Positions 7,877-16,900 of a DNA stretch of 64,000 nucleotides are shown one piece after another. The stretch is taken from assembly GCF_041154485.1 (NCBI RefSeq), contig NZ_AP028670.1:620001-684000 (forward strand). Direction: 5' to 3'. This DNA comes from Variovorax sp. V93 (GTDB lineage Bacteria; Pseudomonadota; Gammaproteobacteria; Burkholderiales; Burkholderiaceae_C). The notes below the pieces were generated by a model, which was not told the DNA's origin, searched no databases, and worked only from the letters and a program-made list of their open reading frames with translations. Both the position numbers and the translations under genes were made by a program. Position 1 is the stretch's first letter. The number at the start of each line of letters is the position of its first letter.

Positions 7877-8848
7877 ATGCAACGCACCCATTTCCTGCGC
7901 GCCGCGCTCGCGGCCTTCGCGCTTGCCGCGGCGTCCTCCGGTTTTGCACAGGCGCAGCCCTGGCCCACCCGGCCCGTGCGCATGGTGATTCCGTTCCCGC
8001 CCGGCGGCACGCTCGACACCGTCGGGCGCCTGCTCGCGCAGAAGCTCGGCGATCAGCTGGGCCAGCCCTTCATCGTGGAGAACCGGCCCGGCGGCAACGG
8101 CGTGATCGGCGCCGACGTGGTGTCGAAGGCGCCGGCCGACGGCTACACGCTGCTGTTCAACGCCTCGACCTTCACCACGGCGCCCATGACAATGAAGTCC
8201 GTGCCCTACGAGGTTGCCCGGGACTTCACACCGGTGGCGCTGGTCGCCAAGGCGCCGCTGTCGGTGGCCATCAACAAGAACCTGCCGATCACCGACGTCA
8301 AGTCGCTCATCGCCTACGCCAAGGCGCACCCGGGCAAGATGACTTTCGCGGTGGGATCAATCGGCTCGGCCGGCCACCTGTCGACCGAGCTGCTCAAGCG
8401 CGCGGGCGGGCTCGACTACCTGATCGTGCCGTACAAGGGCACGGCGCCGGCCTTCCAGGACCTGATCGGCGGGCAGATCGACGGCTTCATCGACCCGATC
8501 CTGGGTTCGCTGCAGTACCACAAGAGCGGCATGCTGCGCGTGGTGGCCGTCACATCGGCCGCCCGCGCCACCAGCCTGCCGAACGTGCCCACGGTGGGCG
8601 AGAGCATTCCGGGCTACGAGTTCTACAGCTGGTATGGCCTGTGGGGCCCGGCCAGGCTGCCGGCCGCGATCACGCAGCGGCTCAATGCCGAGGTGAACAA
8701 GGCGCTGGGCACCGACATGCGCGAAACGCTGAACGCGCAGGGCCTGCTGCTGACGCCGGGCAGCGTCGACGACTTCGCGAAGTTCCAGCAGTCCGACATG
8801 GAGCGCTCGAAGAAGATCATCGTGGAGGGCAACATCCGTGTCGAATGA
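7877..8848 (+). CDS. Bug/TctC-family periplasmic solute receptor
   Basis: 323 residues with a signal peptide ending near SSGFAQA (about residue 27). The Bug signatures are PWPTRPVRMVIPFPPGGTLD and the family's second ligand loop GGNGVIGADVV. These beta-proteobacterial proteins feed tripartite tricarboxylate transporters, whose membrane subunits are often encoded elsewhere; none are near. The SD AGGAGA lies 8-10 bp upstream. The position in the TarD operon suggests that tartrate or a related hydroxy acid is the ligand, which is an inference. Confidence 0.9.
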   Translation: MQRTHFLRAALAAFALAAASSGFAQAQPWPTRPVRMVIPFPPGGTLDTVGRLLAQKLGDQLGQPFIVENRPGGNGVIGADVVSKAPADGYTLLFNASTFTTAPMTMKSVPYEVARDFTPVALVAKAPLSVAINKNLPITDVKSLIAYAKAHPGKMTFAVGSIGSAGHLSTELLKRAGGLDYLIVPYKGTAPAFQDLIGGQIDGFIDPILGSLQYHKSGMLRVVAVTSAARATSLPNVPTVGESIPGYEFYSWYGLWGPARLPAAITQRLNAEVNKALGTDMRETLNAQGLLLTPGSVDDFAKFQQSDMERSKKIIVEGNIRVE

Positions 8849-9542
8849 TGAAGCCGCGCCGCATGCCGTGGTGACGGGCAGCAGCAGCGGCATCGGCCGC
8901 GCCATTGCGTCGCGCCTGCTCGAAGAAGGCTGGCGCGTGCGCGGGCTCGACCTCGCGGCGCCGACGCTCTCGCATCCGGGCTTCGCGCATGCGGCGGTCG
9001 ACCTGTCGGATGCCGCGGCCATCGCGCGCACCACGGCTGCTCTTCAGGACGCCGATGCGCTGGTGCATGCGGCCGGCGTGCTGCGCGTGGGCCCGCTCGG
9101 GCAGCTCGACCATGCCGGCGGCGAATTGATGTGGCGCCTGCATGTCGACGCTGCCACGCGGCTGGCCGATGCGCTGGTGCCCGCGATGGCCGCGCGCGGC
9201 CACGGCCGCGTGGTGTTCGTCGGCAGCCGCGTGGCGCACGGCATGCCGGGCCGCGGCCAGTACGCCGCCACCAAGGCGGCGCTGGTCGCGCTTGCGCGCA
9301 GCTGGGCGGCCGAGGTCGCGGAGCGCGGCGTCACCCTCAACGTGGTGTCGCCCGGCGCCACGCAGACCGCGATGCTGCAGGACCCCGCGCGCGCCGGCAG
9401 CGCGCCGCGCCTGCCGCCCATCGGCCGGCTGATCGAGCCCGCGGAAGTCGCCGCGCTGGTCGCCTTTCTTCTCTCGGCGCCGGCCGCGGCCATCACCGGC
9501 CAGGACATCGCCATCTGCGGCGGTGCGTCGCTGCACCGCTGA
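8838..9542 (+). CDS. SDR-family oxidoreductase
   Basis: 234 residues, starting at a GTG that overlaps the Bug gene by 11 bp. Motifs are VVTGSSSGIGRAI (cofactor loop), HAAGVL in place of NNAG, and YAATK for the catalytic Tyr/Lys. The C-terminal LLSAPAAAITGQDIAICGG matches classical SDRs. It probably oxidises or reduces a hydroxy/keto acid in the tartrate-linked pathway; substrate not assigned. Confidence 0.85.
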   Translation: MSNDEAAPHAVVTGSSSGIGRAIASRLLEEGWRVRGLDLAAPTLSHPGFAHAAVDLSDAAAIARTTAALQDADALVHAAGVLRVGPLGQLDHAGGELMWRLHVDAATRLADALVPAMAARGHGRVVFVGSRVAHGMPGRGQYAATKAALVALARSWAAEVAERGVTLNVVSPGATQTAMLQDPARAGSAPRLPPIGRLIEPAEVAALVAFLLSAPAAAITGQDIAICGGASLHR

Positions 9543-9569
9543 GTTCCTTTTTTCTCAAGCACAAGCACC

Positions 9570-10736
9570 ATGAAGATCGTCAACATCCTCGAGTCCACGC
9601 GCCCCATCAAGTCGGACATCCGCAACGCCTACATCGACTTCTCCAAGATGACCCTGAGCCTCGTGGCGGTGGTCACCGACGTGATCCGCGACGGCCGGCC
9701 GGTGGTGGGCTACGGCTTCAATTCCAACGGCCGCTACGGCCAGGGCGGGCTGATCCGCGAGCGCTTCCTGCCGCGCCTGCTCGAGGCCGATCCGGCCTCG
9801 CTCCTCGACGAGACCGGCGACAACCTCGATCCGCACAGGATCTGGGCCCGCATGATGATCAACGAGAAGCCCGGCGGCCACGGCGAGCGCTCGGTGGCCG
9901 TGGGCACCATCGACATGGCCGTGTGGGACGCGGTCGCCAAGATCGCCGGCAAGCCGCTCTACCAGCTGCTGGCCGAGCGCTACGGCAGCGGCACGCCGAA
10001 CCCGCGCGTGTTCGTCTATGCGGCGGGCGGCTACTACTACCCTGGCAAGGGCGTCGAGGGCCTGCAGCGCGAGATGGCCAGCTACCTCGAGCGCGGCTAT
10101 TCGGTGGTCAAGATGAAGATCGGCGGCGCCACGCTCGCGCAGGACTGCGAGCGCATCGAGTCGGTGCTCAAGATCCTCGGCCCCGGCCAGCAGCTGGCGG
10201 TGGACGCCAACGGCCGCTTCGACCTGCCCACCGCCATCGACTATGGCCGCGCGCTGTCGCAGTACCCGCTCTTCTGGTACGAGGAAGCCGGCGATCCACT
10301 CGACTACGAGCTGCAGGCCAAGCTGGGCGAGGTCTACGCCGGCCCCATGGCCACGGGCGAGAACCTGTTCTCGATGCAGGACGCGCGCAACCTCATCCGC
10401 CACGGCGGCATGCGGCCCGACCGCGACTGGCTGCAATTCGACTGCGCCTTGAGCTACGGCCTTGTCGAGTACCTGCGCACGCTCGACATGCTCAAGGAAA
10501 ACGGCTGGTCGCCCTCGCGCTGCATTCCGCACGGCGGCCACCAGATGTCGCTGGCCATTGCGGCGGGCCTCGGGCTCGGCGGCAACGAGAGCTACCCCGA
10601 CCTGTTCCAGCCCTACGGCGGCTTTCCCGACGGCGTGAAGGTGCAGGACGGCTACGTCACGCTGCCGCCGCTGCCCGGCATCGGTTTCGAGGGCAAGGCC
10701 GACCTGATTGCCGAGATGCGCGCGCTCGCGGGTTAA
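9570..10736 (+). CDS. tarD: D(-)-tartrate dehydratase (enolase superfamily)
   Basis: 388 residues, the length of characterised bacterial TarD (about 389). From memory, the sequence matches that enzyme almost throughout, for instance RNAYIDFSKMTLSLVAVV, GYGFNSNGRYGQGGLIRE and MMINEKPGGHGERS. Catalytic features are the lysine in VVKMKIGGA, metal ligands in DANGRF, WYEEAGDPLDYE and TGENLFS, and the histidine in IPHGGHQM. It dehydrates D-tartrate to oxaloacetate. It is the last gene of the operon and explains the Bug receptor and LysR nearby. Confidence 0.87.
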   Translation: MKIVNILESTRPIKSDIRNAYIDFSKMTLSLVAVVTDVIRDGRPVVGYGFNSNGRYGQGGLIRERFLPRLLEADPASLLDETGDNLDPHRIWARMMINEKPGGHGERSVAVGTIDMAVWDAVAKIAGKPLYQLLAERYGSGTPNPRVFVYAAGGYYYPGKGVEGLQREMASYLERGYSVVKMKIGGATLAQDCERIESVLKILGPGQQLAVDANGRFDLPTAIDYGRALSQYPLFWYEEAGDPLDYELQAKLGEVYAGPMATGENLFSMQDARNLIRHGGMRPDRDWLQFDCALSYGLVEYLRTLDMLKENGWSPSRCIPHGGHQMSLAIAAGLGLGGNESYPDLFQPYGGFPDGVKVQDGYVTLPPLPGIGFEGKADLIAEMRALAG

Positions 10737-10964
10737 CCCGAAGGGTTTCATCGGGCTCCACGGAATGCGCCCTGTGTAGCCCGTATGGATTACATCTTTC
10801 GGCAACTGCGATCAAATAGCCCCGATCCGTGCCGAATTACCAGGAAATGAGTAAAGGCCTCTTGCATAATCCAGCTGTTTGATGCGTCCTGTCACACACA
10901 TTGCATCCAGACAGTTGATTGGCTAGTTTCTTCTCCAGAAGAAGAAAAAGATCAGGGAGGTCAC
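10737..10964. other. Intergenic region before vgrG, no gene seen
   Basis: The tarD stop lies in a GGGTTAACCC palindrome, which is not a convincing terminator. No ORF with coding character was found. The segment is less GC-rich than its surroundings and presumably holds the vgrG promoter, but no -35/-10 pair stood out. A strong Shine-Dalgarno (AGGGAGG) at 10954-10960 belongs to the short leader ORF that follows. Confidence 0.5.
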
Positions 10965-11000
10965 ATGGACACCACGTTCCTGCAAGGTGGCGGCTCGTGA
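10965..11000 (+). CDS. Possible 11-residue leader ORF coupled to vgrG
   Basis: ATG at 10965, with AGGGAGG 5 bp upstream, reads MDTTFLQGGGS and stops at a TGA that overlaps the vgrG GTG start as GTGA. The GTG itself has no good ribosome site, while this ATG has the best one in the region, so vgrG would be translated by re-initiation. An alternative is that a one-base change separated an original ATG from the vgrG frame. The peptide resembles nothing I recognise. Confidence 0.4.
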   Translation: MDTTFLQGGGS

Positions 11001-13912
11001 AGCGCCGCGTCACCATCCAGACGCCGCTGGGCGAGGCACTGCAATTCCACCGGCTGGCCGGGCGCGAGGCGCTCAGCCAGGCCTATGCCTTCGACCTCGA
11101 GCTGCTGGGCAGCAGCAACGCCATCGACGCGAAGGCCCTGCTGGGCCAGCCCGCCACCGTCGTGATGGAAACCGAGAGCGGCGCCCCGCGCTACCTCGCC
11201 GGCCTTGTCACCCGCTTCGGCCTGTCGCACGAAGACGACCGCCAGGCCTTCTACGAGATGCGGCTGCGCCCCTGGCTCTGGCTGGCCACGCGCCGCTCCG
11301 ACTTCCGCATCTTCCAGGACCAGACCGTGCCCGAGATCGTTGCGGCCGTGCTGGGCCGCTACGGCCACCCGATGGAGCAGAAGCTCCACCGCAGCTACCG
11401 CCCCTGGACCTACTGCGTGCAGTACCACGAGAGCGACTTCGACTTCGTCTCGCGCCTGTGCGAACACGAAGGCATCTACTACTGGTTTCGCCACGAGGCC
11501 GGGCAGCAGGTGCTGGTCTTCGCCGACGACATCGCCAGCGCCCATGCCCCCTTGCCCGGCGGCGAGGCCGTGCGCTACCACCCGCACGAGAAGGCCGGCA
11601 TGACCGGCGGGCTGGAGGCCAGCGAGCGCATCACCGAATGGGCGCAGGCCGAGGAGATCCGCCCGGGCCACCACTTTCGCAACCACTACGACTTCGAGAA
11701 GCCCCAGGCCGACCTCGCCAGCCGCCGCCAGATGCCCCCGGGCCACGCGCACGACGGCTTCGAGCGCTACGAATGGCCGGGCGACCACCTGCAGCACGAG
11801 GACGGCGAGACCTGTGCGCGCATCCGCACCGAGGAGCAGCTGAGCCAGCGCAGCCGGGCCAGCGGCCGTTCCAACCGGCGCGACCTGGCCCCGGGCCACC
11901 TCTTCAGGCTCACGCACCACCCGCGCGACGACCAGAACCGCCAGCACCTGCTGCTGGCCGTCGACTACGAGCTGCAGGAGAACCTGCAGGCCAGCGAAGG
12001 GGTGGATGCCTCCGAAGGCTCGGTGCAGCGCTTCGCCTTCGAGGCCCAGCCCACGAGCTACGCCTGGCGCCCGCAACGCAGCACGCCCAAGCCGCGCACC
12101 CGCGGCCCGCAGACGGCGATGGTGGTCGGCCCCGCGGGCGAGGAGATCTGGACCGACCGCTACGGCCGCATCAAGGTGCAGTTCCACTGGGATCGGCTCG
12201 GCCAGCGTAACGAGAACGCGAGCTGCTGGCTGCGCGTGTCCACATCCTGGGCCGGCGCCAGCTTCGGCGCGGCCGCGCTGCCGCGCATCGGGCAGGAGGT
12301 GATCGTCGATTTCCTCAACGGCGACCCCGATTACCCGATCGTCACCGGCCGGGTGCACAACGCCGACGAGATGCCGGCCTGGCAGCTGCCCCAGCAGAAG
12401 CAGCTCACGGGCCTGCGCAGCCGCGAGTTGGGCGGCGGGCGCAGCAACCACCTGGCGCTGGACGATTCCACGGGCAAGGTGCAGGCCCAGCTCAAGAGCG
12501 ACCACCAGAGCTCCAGCCTGAGCCTGGGCCATGTCGGCCGCATCGAGGACACGGCCGGGCGCAAGGACGACCGGGGCCAGGGCTTCGAGCTGCGCACCGA
12601 CGGCCATGGCGCACTGCGCGCCGCCCGGGGCCTGCTGCTGAGCACCGAGGCGCGCGCCAATGCGCAGGGCCACATCACCGACATGCGCGAGACGGTGGCG
12701 CGGCTCACGCAGGGGCGCGACCTGCACGAGAGCCTGGCGCAGGTGGCGCAGCAGGCCCAGGCGCACGAGGCGGGCGACCAGGACGAGGTGGCCCGGGCGC
12801 TGAAGGCGCAGAACGACGCGATCAAGGGAAGCGGCGGCAGGCCGGGCCAGGGCGAGTTCCCGGAGTTCCAGGAGCCGCACCTGACCTTGGCGAGCCCCGC
12901 GGGCATCCAGGCCACCACGGCCGCGAGCACCCACCTCGTGAGCGTGGAACACACGGCCCTCACGAGCGGCGCGCACACCAGCGTGGCCACGGGCAACAGC
13001 TTCCTGGTGAGCGCCAAGGATGCGGTGCGCATGGTCGCCTTCAACAACGGCATCCGCATGGCGGCGGCGGCGGCGGACATCGACCTCACGGCGCTCAGGG
13101 ACAGCATCAACGCGCTGGCCAAGCTGGACATCAAGCTGGAGGCCAGCCGGATCACCATCACGGCCAAGGAGGAGGTGCTCGTCAACGGCGGCTCCAGCTA
13201 CACGCGCTGGACGGCCGGCGGCATCGAGAGCGGCACCAATGGCCTGTGGCGCGCGCATGCGGCTTCGCATTCGATGGTGGGGCCGAAGAGCGACGGACAG
13301 CCCCGGCTCCCGCAGCCGGCCCAGCTTCCCAGGGGGCAGCTCGACCTGTACCACCAGTACGTCAAGGCCGACGGCGCGACGCGCCAGGGCGTGAAGCAAG
13401 GCGACTACACGGTGGTCGACTCCGACGGCGGCACGCACACCGGCAAGCTCGACGCGAACGGCTTCGCCTCCGTGGCCGGGCTTCCGCTCGGCCAGGCCAA
13501 GGTCACGTTCGGCGGCGATCCGAGCGATCCCTGGGATACGGGCAGCTACTTCGGCCAGCCGAACCGCTGGCCCGCCCAGCCTGCGAGCGACAAGTCCATC
13601 AATGCGGGAGGTGGCGGATCGAGCTTGTTCGGCGGCGCAGCAACGGGCCTGCTGGGCCAGGCTGGTGGAGCACTGGGCAGGGCGGCCGGCCTCGTGAGCC
13701 AGGCCAGCGAGGCGGCAAGCACGGCGCAGCAGGCCGTCGGCGCCGTGCAGGCCATCCAGCAAGGCGGCGCCAAGGCATTGCTGGGCCAGGTCGGCCAGGC
13801 GGCCACCGGCATGGCCGCGCAGACCGTGGGCGCCATGGTGCCCAAGCTGCCCGCGTCGCTGCCTTCGATGCCGACGCTGCCGCTCGGCCAGACGCCGGGC
13901 TTCGCGGGCTGA
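10997..13912 (+). CDS. vgrG: Type VI secretion tip protein VgrG with DUF2345 and transthyretin-like C-terminal domains
   Basis: 971 residues from the GTG at 10997 (KRRVTIQTPLGEALQFHRL, the usual VgrG opening). The order is: gp27-like base about 1-360; gp5-like OB fold near 378 (TDRYGRIKVQFHWDRLG, VSTSWAG, PRIGQEVIVDFLNGDPD); DUF2345 from about 628 (HLTLASPAGIQATTAAS). A transthyretin/carboxypeptidase-regulatory-like domain follows at about 782-860 (GDYTVVDSDGGTHTGKLDANGF), and last a Gly/Ala-rich tail to 971. In other T6SS systems a TTR domain on VgrG docks the effector, so this one probably carries the Rhs encoded 49 bp downstream. No other T6SS structural gene is in the window. Confidence 0.9.
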   Translation: MKRRVTIQTPLGEALQFHRLAGREALSQAYAFDLELLGSSNAIDAKALLGQPATVVMETESGAPRYLAGLVTRFGLSHEDDRQAFYEMRLRPWLWLATRRSDFRIFQDQTVPEIVAAVLGRYGHPMEQKLHRSYRPWTYCVQYHESDFDFVSRLCEHEGIYYWFRHEAGQQVLVFADDIASAHAPLPGGEAVRYHPHEKAGMTGGLEASERITEWAQAEEIRPGHHFRNHYDFEKPQADLASRRQMPPGHAHDGFERYEWPGDHLQHEDGETCARIRTEEQLSQRSRASGRSNRRDLAPGHLFRLTHHPRDDQNRQHLLLAVDYELQENLQASEGVDASEGSVQRFAFEAQPTSYAWRPQRSTPKPRTRGPQTAMVVGPAGEEIWTDRYGRIKVQFHWDRLGQRNENASCWLRVSTSWAGASFGAAALPRIGQEVIVDFLNGDPDYPIVTGRVHNADEMPAWQLPQQKQLTGLRSRELGGGRSNHLALDDSTGKVQAQLKSDHQSSSLSLGHVGRIEDTAGRKDDRGQGFELRTDGHGALRAARGLLLSTEARANAQGHITDMRETVARLTQGRDLHESLAQVAQQAQAHEAGDQDEVARALKAQNDAIKGSGGRPGQGEFPEFQEPHLTLASPAGIQATTAASTHLVSVEHTALTSGAHTSVATGNSFLVSAKDAVRMVAFNNGIRMAAAAADIDLTALRDSINALAKLDIKLEASRITITAKEEVLVNGGSSYTRWTAGGIESGTNGLWRAHAASHSMVGPKSDGQPRLPQPAQLPRGQLDLYHQYVKADGATRQGVKQGDYTVVDSDGGTHTGKLDANGFASVAGLPLGQAKVTFGGDPSDPWDTGSYFGQPNRWPAQPASDKSINAGGGGSSLFGGAATGLLGQAGGALGRAAGLVSQASEAASTAQQAVGAVQAIQQGGAKALLGQVGQAATGMAAQTVGAMVPKLPASLPSMPTLPLGQTPGFAG

Positions 13913-13961
13913 TCGCCGGCGCCGCTCGACGACCACAAGAGAACACGGGAGAGATTCGCGA

Positions 13962-16900
13962 ATGGCTGACCAGGCCCCCCAGAACGATGCGCAAGGTGCG
14001 CAAGCCACCGAGCGCGAGCGCCAGACCGCGGTGGCGCCGCTCAACACCATCGGCGAGGAAGACATCGGCGCCGGCGCCGCCAAGATCGACAAGTGGCTGC
14101 GCAAGCTCACCAACGACTACGTCACGCTGAACGTGCTGACGACCTTCGCGGGCAGCCTGCCGGTCATCGGCAACATCATGGCGCTCATCGACGCGGTCTG
14201 GGACCTCGTCGAGATGGTCACCAAGAAGGCGTACAGCGATGTGCTGCAGTGGGTGAGCCTGGCCATCAACCTGCTGGGCGTGATCCCGTTTCCGCCCGCC
14301 ACCGGCGCGGCGCGCATGAGCCTGCGGCCCATGCTGCACCTGCTCAAGCAGGAGATCGCCAAGTCGGCCAGGAACGTGGTGCCGAACATCGGCGAGGCGT
14401 TCATCGCCGTGCTCGTCACCCACCTGAACGACACCATTGCCGGCACGCTCGACAAGTTCGTGGACGAGGCGCTCGGCTACCTCGACGACTTCCTGCAGTC
14501 CTGCGCGAAAAAGGTCGACGGCATCGCCGATGCGCTGATCGGCGCGCTGCAGGTGGCGCTCGGCGAGAAACCGGTGTTCGCAACCGGCGCCGCTGCCGAG
14601 AGGAACACCTACGACCCCAAGACCCAGAGCACCTGGAGCCGCATGATGGCCGCCGCGGCCGAGGCCGCGAAGAAATCCGCCAACTACGTGGCCGCCACCA
14701 CGAGCCACTATGCGCTGCCCGACAGCGCCAAGGCGATGATCCGGGACACCGTCGCCAGCCTGACCGACCTCAAGGGCGCGGCCCGCCGGCAGATCATGCG
14801 GCTGGGCGACGAGAGCCTGCAGTACGGCATCAAGTGGATGATCAAGATCCTCAAGGATGCATTGCTCAGGCGCAAGGGAAAGCACAGCGCCAACATTTCC
14901 GCAAACAACGGAACGCAGGTGGAGAGCAAGAAGCCCGGCGGCGAACAGGGCGCCACGTCTGCCCAGGTGCCGGCCAGCGGCGACCCCAGCTGCAAGAACT
15001 GCACGAATGCCGCCGCGGGCGGCGCCATCAGCCTGGCCACCGGCTGCGAGAGCTTCGACCACACCGACTTCGTACTCGGCGCGCCCCTGCCCATCACCTG
15101 GACGCGCACCTACCGCAGCGACCTGGCCGCCTTCGACCAGGGCAGCCTTGGCGCGCGCTGGATCACGCCCTACAGCACGCGCGTGGACGTCGCCAAGGCC
15201 GCCAAGGGCCGCCGCCAGGGCCAGATGAGCCTGATCTATCACGGCGCCGACGGCCGCAGCCACGCCTTTCCGCTGCTGGCCGTGGGACAGAGCCATCGCA
15301 ACCCGATCGAGGAGATCACCCTCACGCGCCTGAGCGAGCGCCTGCTGGCGGTCGACTTCGGCAAGCCCATGCCGGCCGGCGAAGCCGCCGACTGGCGCGA
15401 AACCTACGAGCTCGTCGACACCATCGCCGCCAAGTCCGGCTCGCAAGGCAAGCAGCACTTCCGGCTGGTGGCGCAGCACACGAACAGCGGCGCTGCCATC
15501 GGCCTGCGCTACGACCACGTGATTGCCGCCACCGGCGAGCAGGTGCTGAGCGACATCGTCAGCAGGCAGGGCGAGGCCATCATCGCCCACGTCGGCACCC
15601 AACCCGATGCGCAGACCGGCCTCATCAAGGCCCTGTGGGAGCTGAAGGACGGCCGCGTCGTTCGCCAGCTGGCCGCCTACACCCACGATGGCGAAGGCGA
15701 CCTCGCCACCGCGCAGGACGAGAACGGCGCCGGCTGGCACTACAGCTACAGCCACCACCTCGTCACGCGCTACACCGACCGCACCGGCCGCGGCATGAAC
15801 CTGCAGTACGACGGCACCGGCGCCGACGCCAAGGCCGTGCGCGAATGGTCCGACGACGGCAGCTTTGCGCTCACGCTCGAGTGGGACAAGAACATCCGCC
15901 TCACCTACCTGACCGACGCCCTCGGCGCCGAGACCTGGTACTACTACGACGTGCTGGGCTACACCTACCGGATCATCCACCCGGACAAGCGCGAGGAGTG
16001 GTTCCTGCGCGACGACGCCAAGAACATCACGCGCCACATCCACACCGACGGCACCACCGACGACTACGTCTACGACGCCAACGGCAACCTCAAGACCCAC
16101 ACCCGCGCCGACGGCAGCAGCGTCCATTACGCCTACGACGCGCGCCACCGCATCACCGGCATCCTCGATGCCGAGGGCGGCGCCTGGAAGCGCGACTACG
16201 ACGCGAACGGCAACCTCACCGAAGAGATCGATCCGCTCGGCCACAAGACCGAATACGCCTACGACCCCGCCGGGCGCCCCGTGCGCATCACCGACGCCAA
16301 GGGCGGCATCAAGACCCTCGCCTACACCCCCGACGGCCAGCTGGCCAGCCACACCGACTGCTCGGGCAAGACCACCCAGTGGGCCTACGACGGCCGCGGC
16401 CGCCTGGCCAGGGCCACCAACGCCCTGGGCCAAGCCACCCGGTACCGCTACACCGAAGCCGGCGAAACCGCGCGGGCCGCGATGCCGGCGGACCACGCCA
16501 ACCACCCGGGCCAGCTCGAGGAGATCGTCCACCCCGACAACACCAGCGAGCACTTCGCGCACGACGCCGAGGGCCGCCTGCTCGCCCACACCGACGCGCT
16601 GGGCCGCCGCACCAGCTACAGCTACACCCGCGCCGGCCTCGTGTCCCAGCGCACCGACGCGGCCGGCCACACCCTCAAGTACCACTGGGACCTGCTGGGG
16701 CGCCTGCGCGAACTGCACAACGAGAACGGCAGCCGCTACGACTTCCGCTACGACCCGGTCGGCAGGCTGCTCGAGGAAACCGGCTTCGACCGCAAGACCA
16801 CCCAGTACCGCTACGACGAAGCCAGCGGCGTGCTGGCCGAGGTCATCGAGGCCGGCCACAGCACCCGGCTCGAATTCGATCCCCTGGGCCGCCTGAGCGA

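Noticed and set aside
10961..14113. Minus-strand open frame of about 1050 codons opposite vgrG
   Set aside because: Shadow of the VgrG codons; His/Arg/Ala-rich, no start context, no domain.
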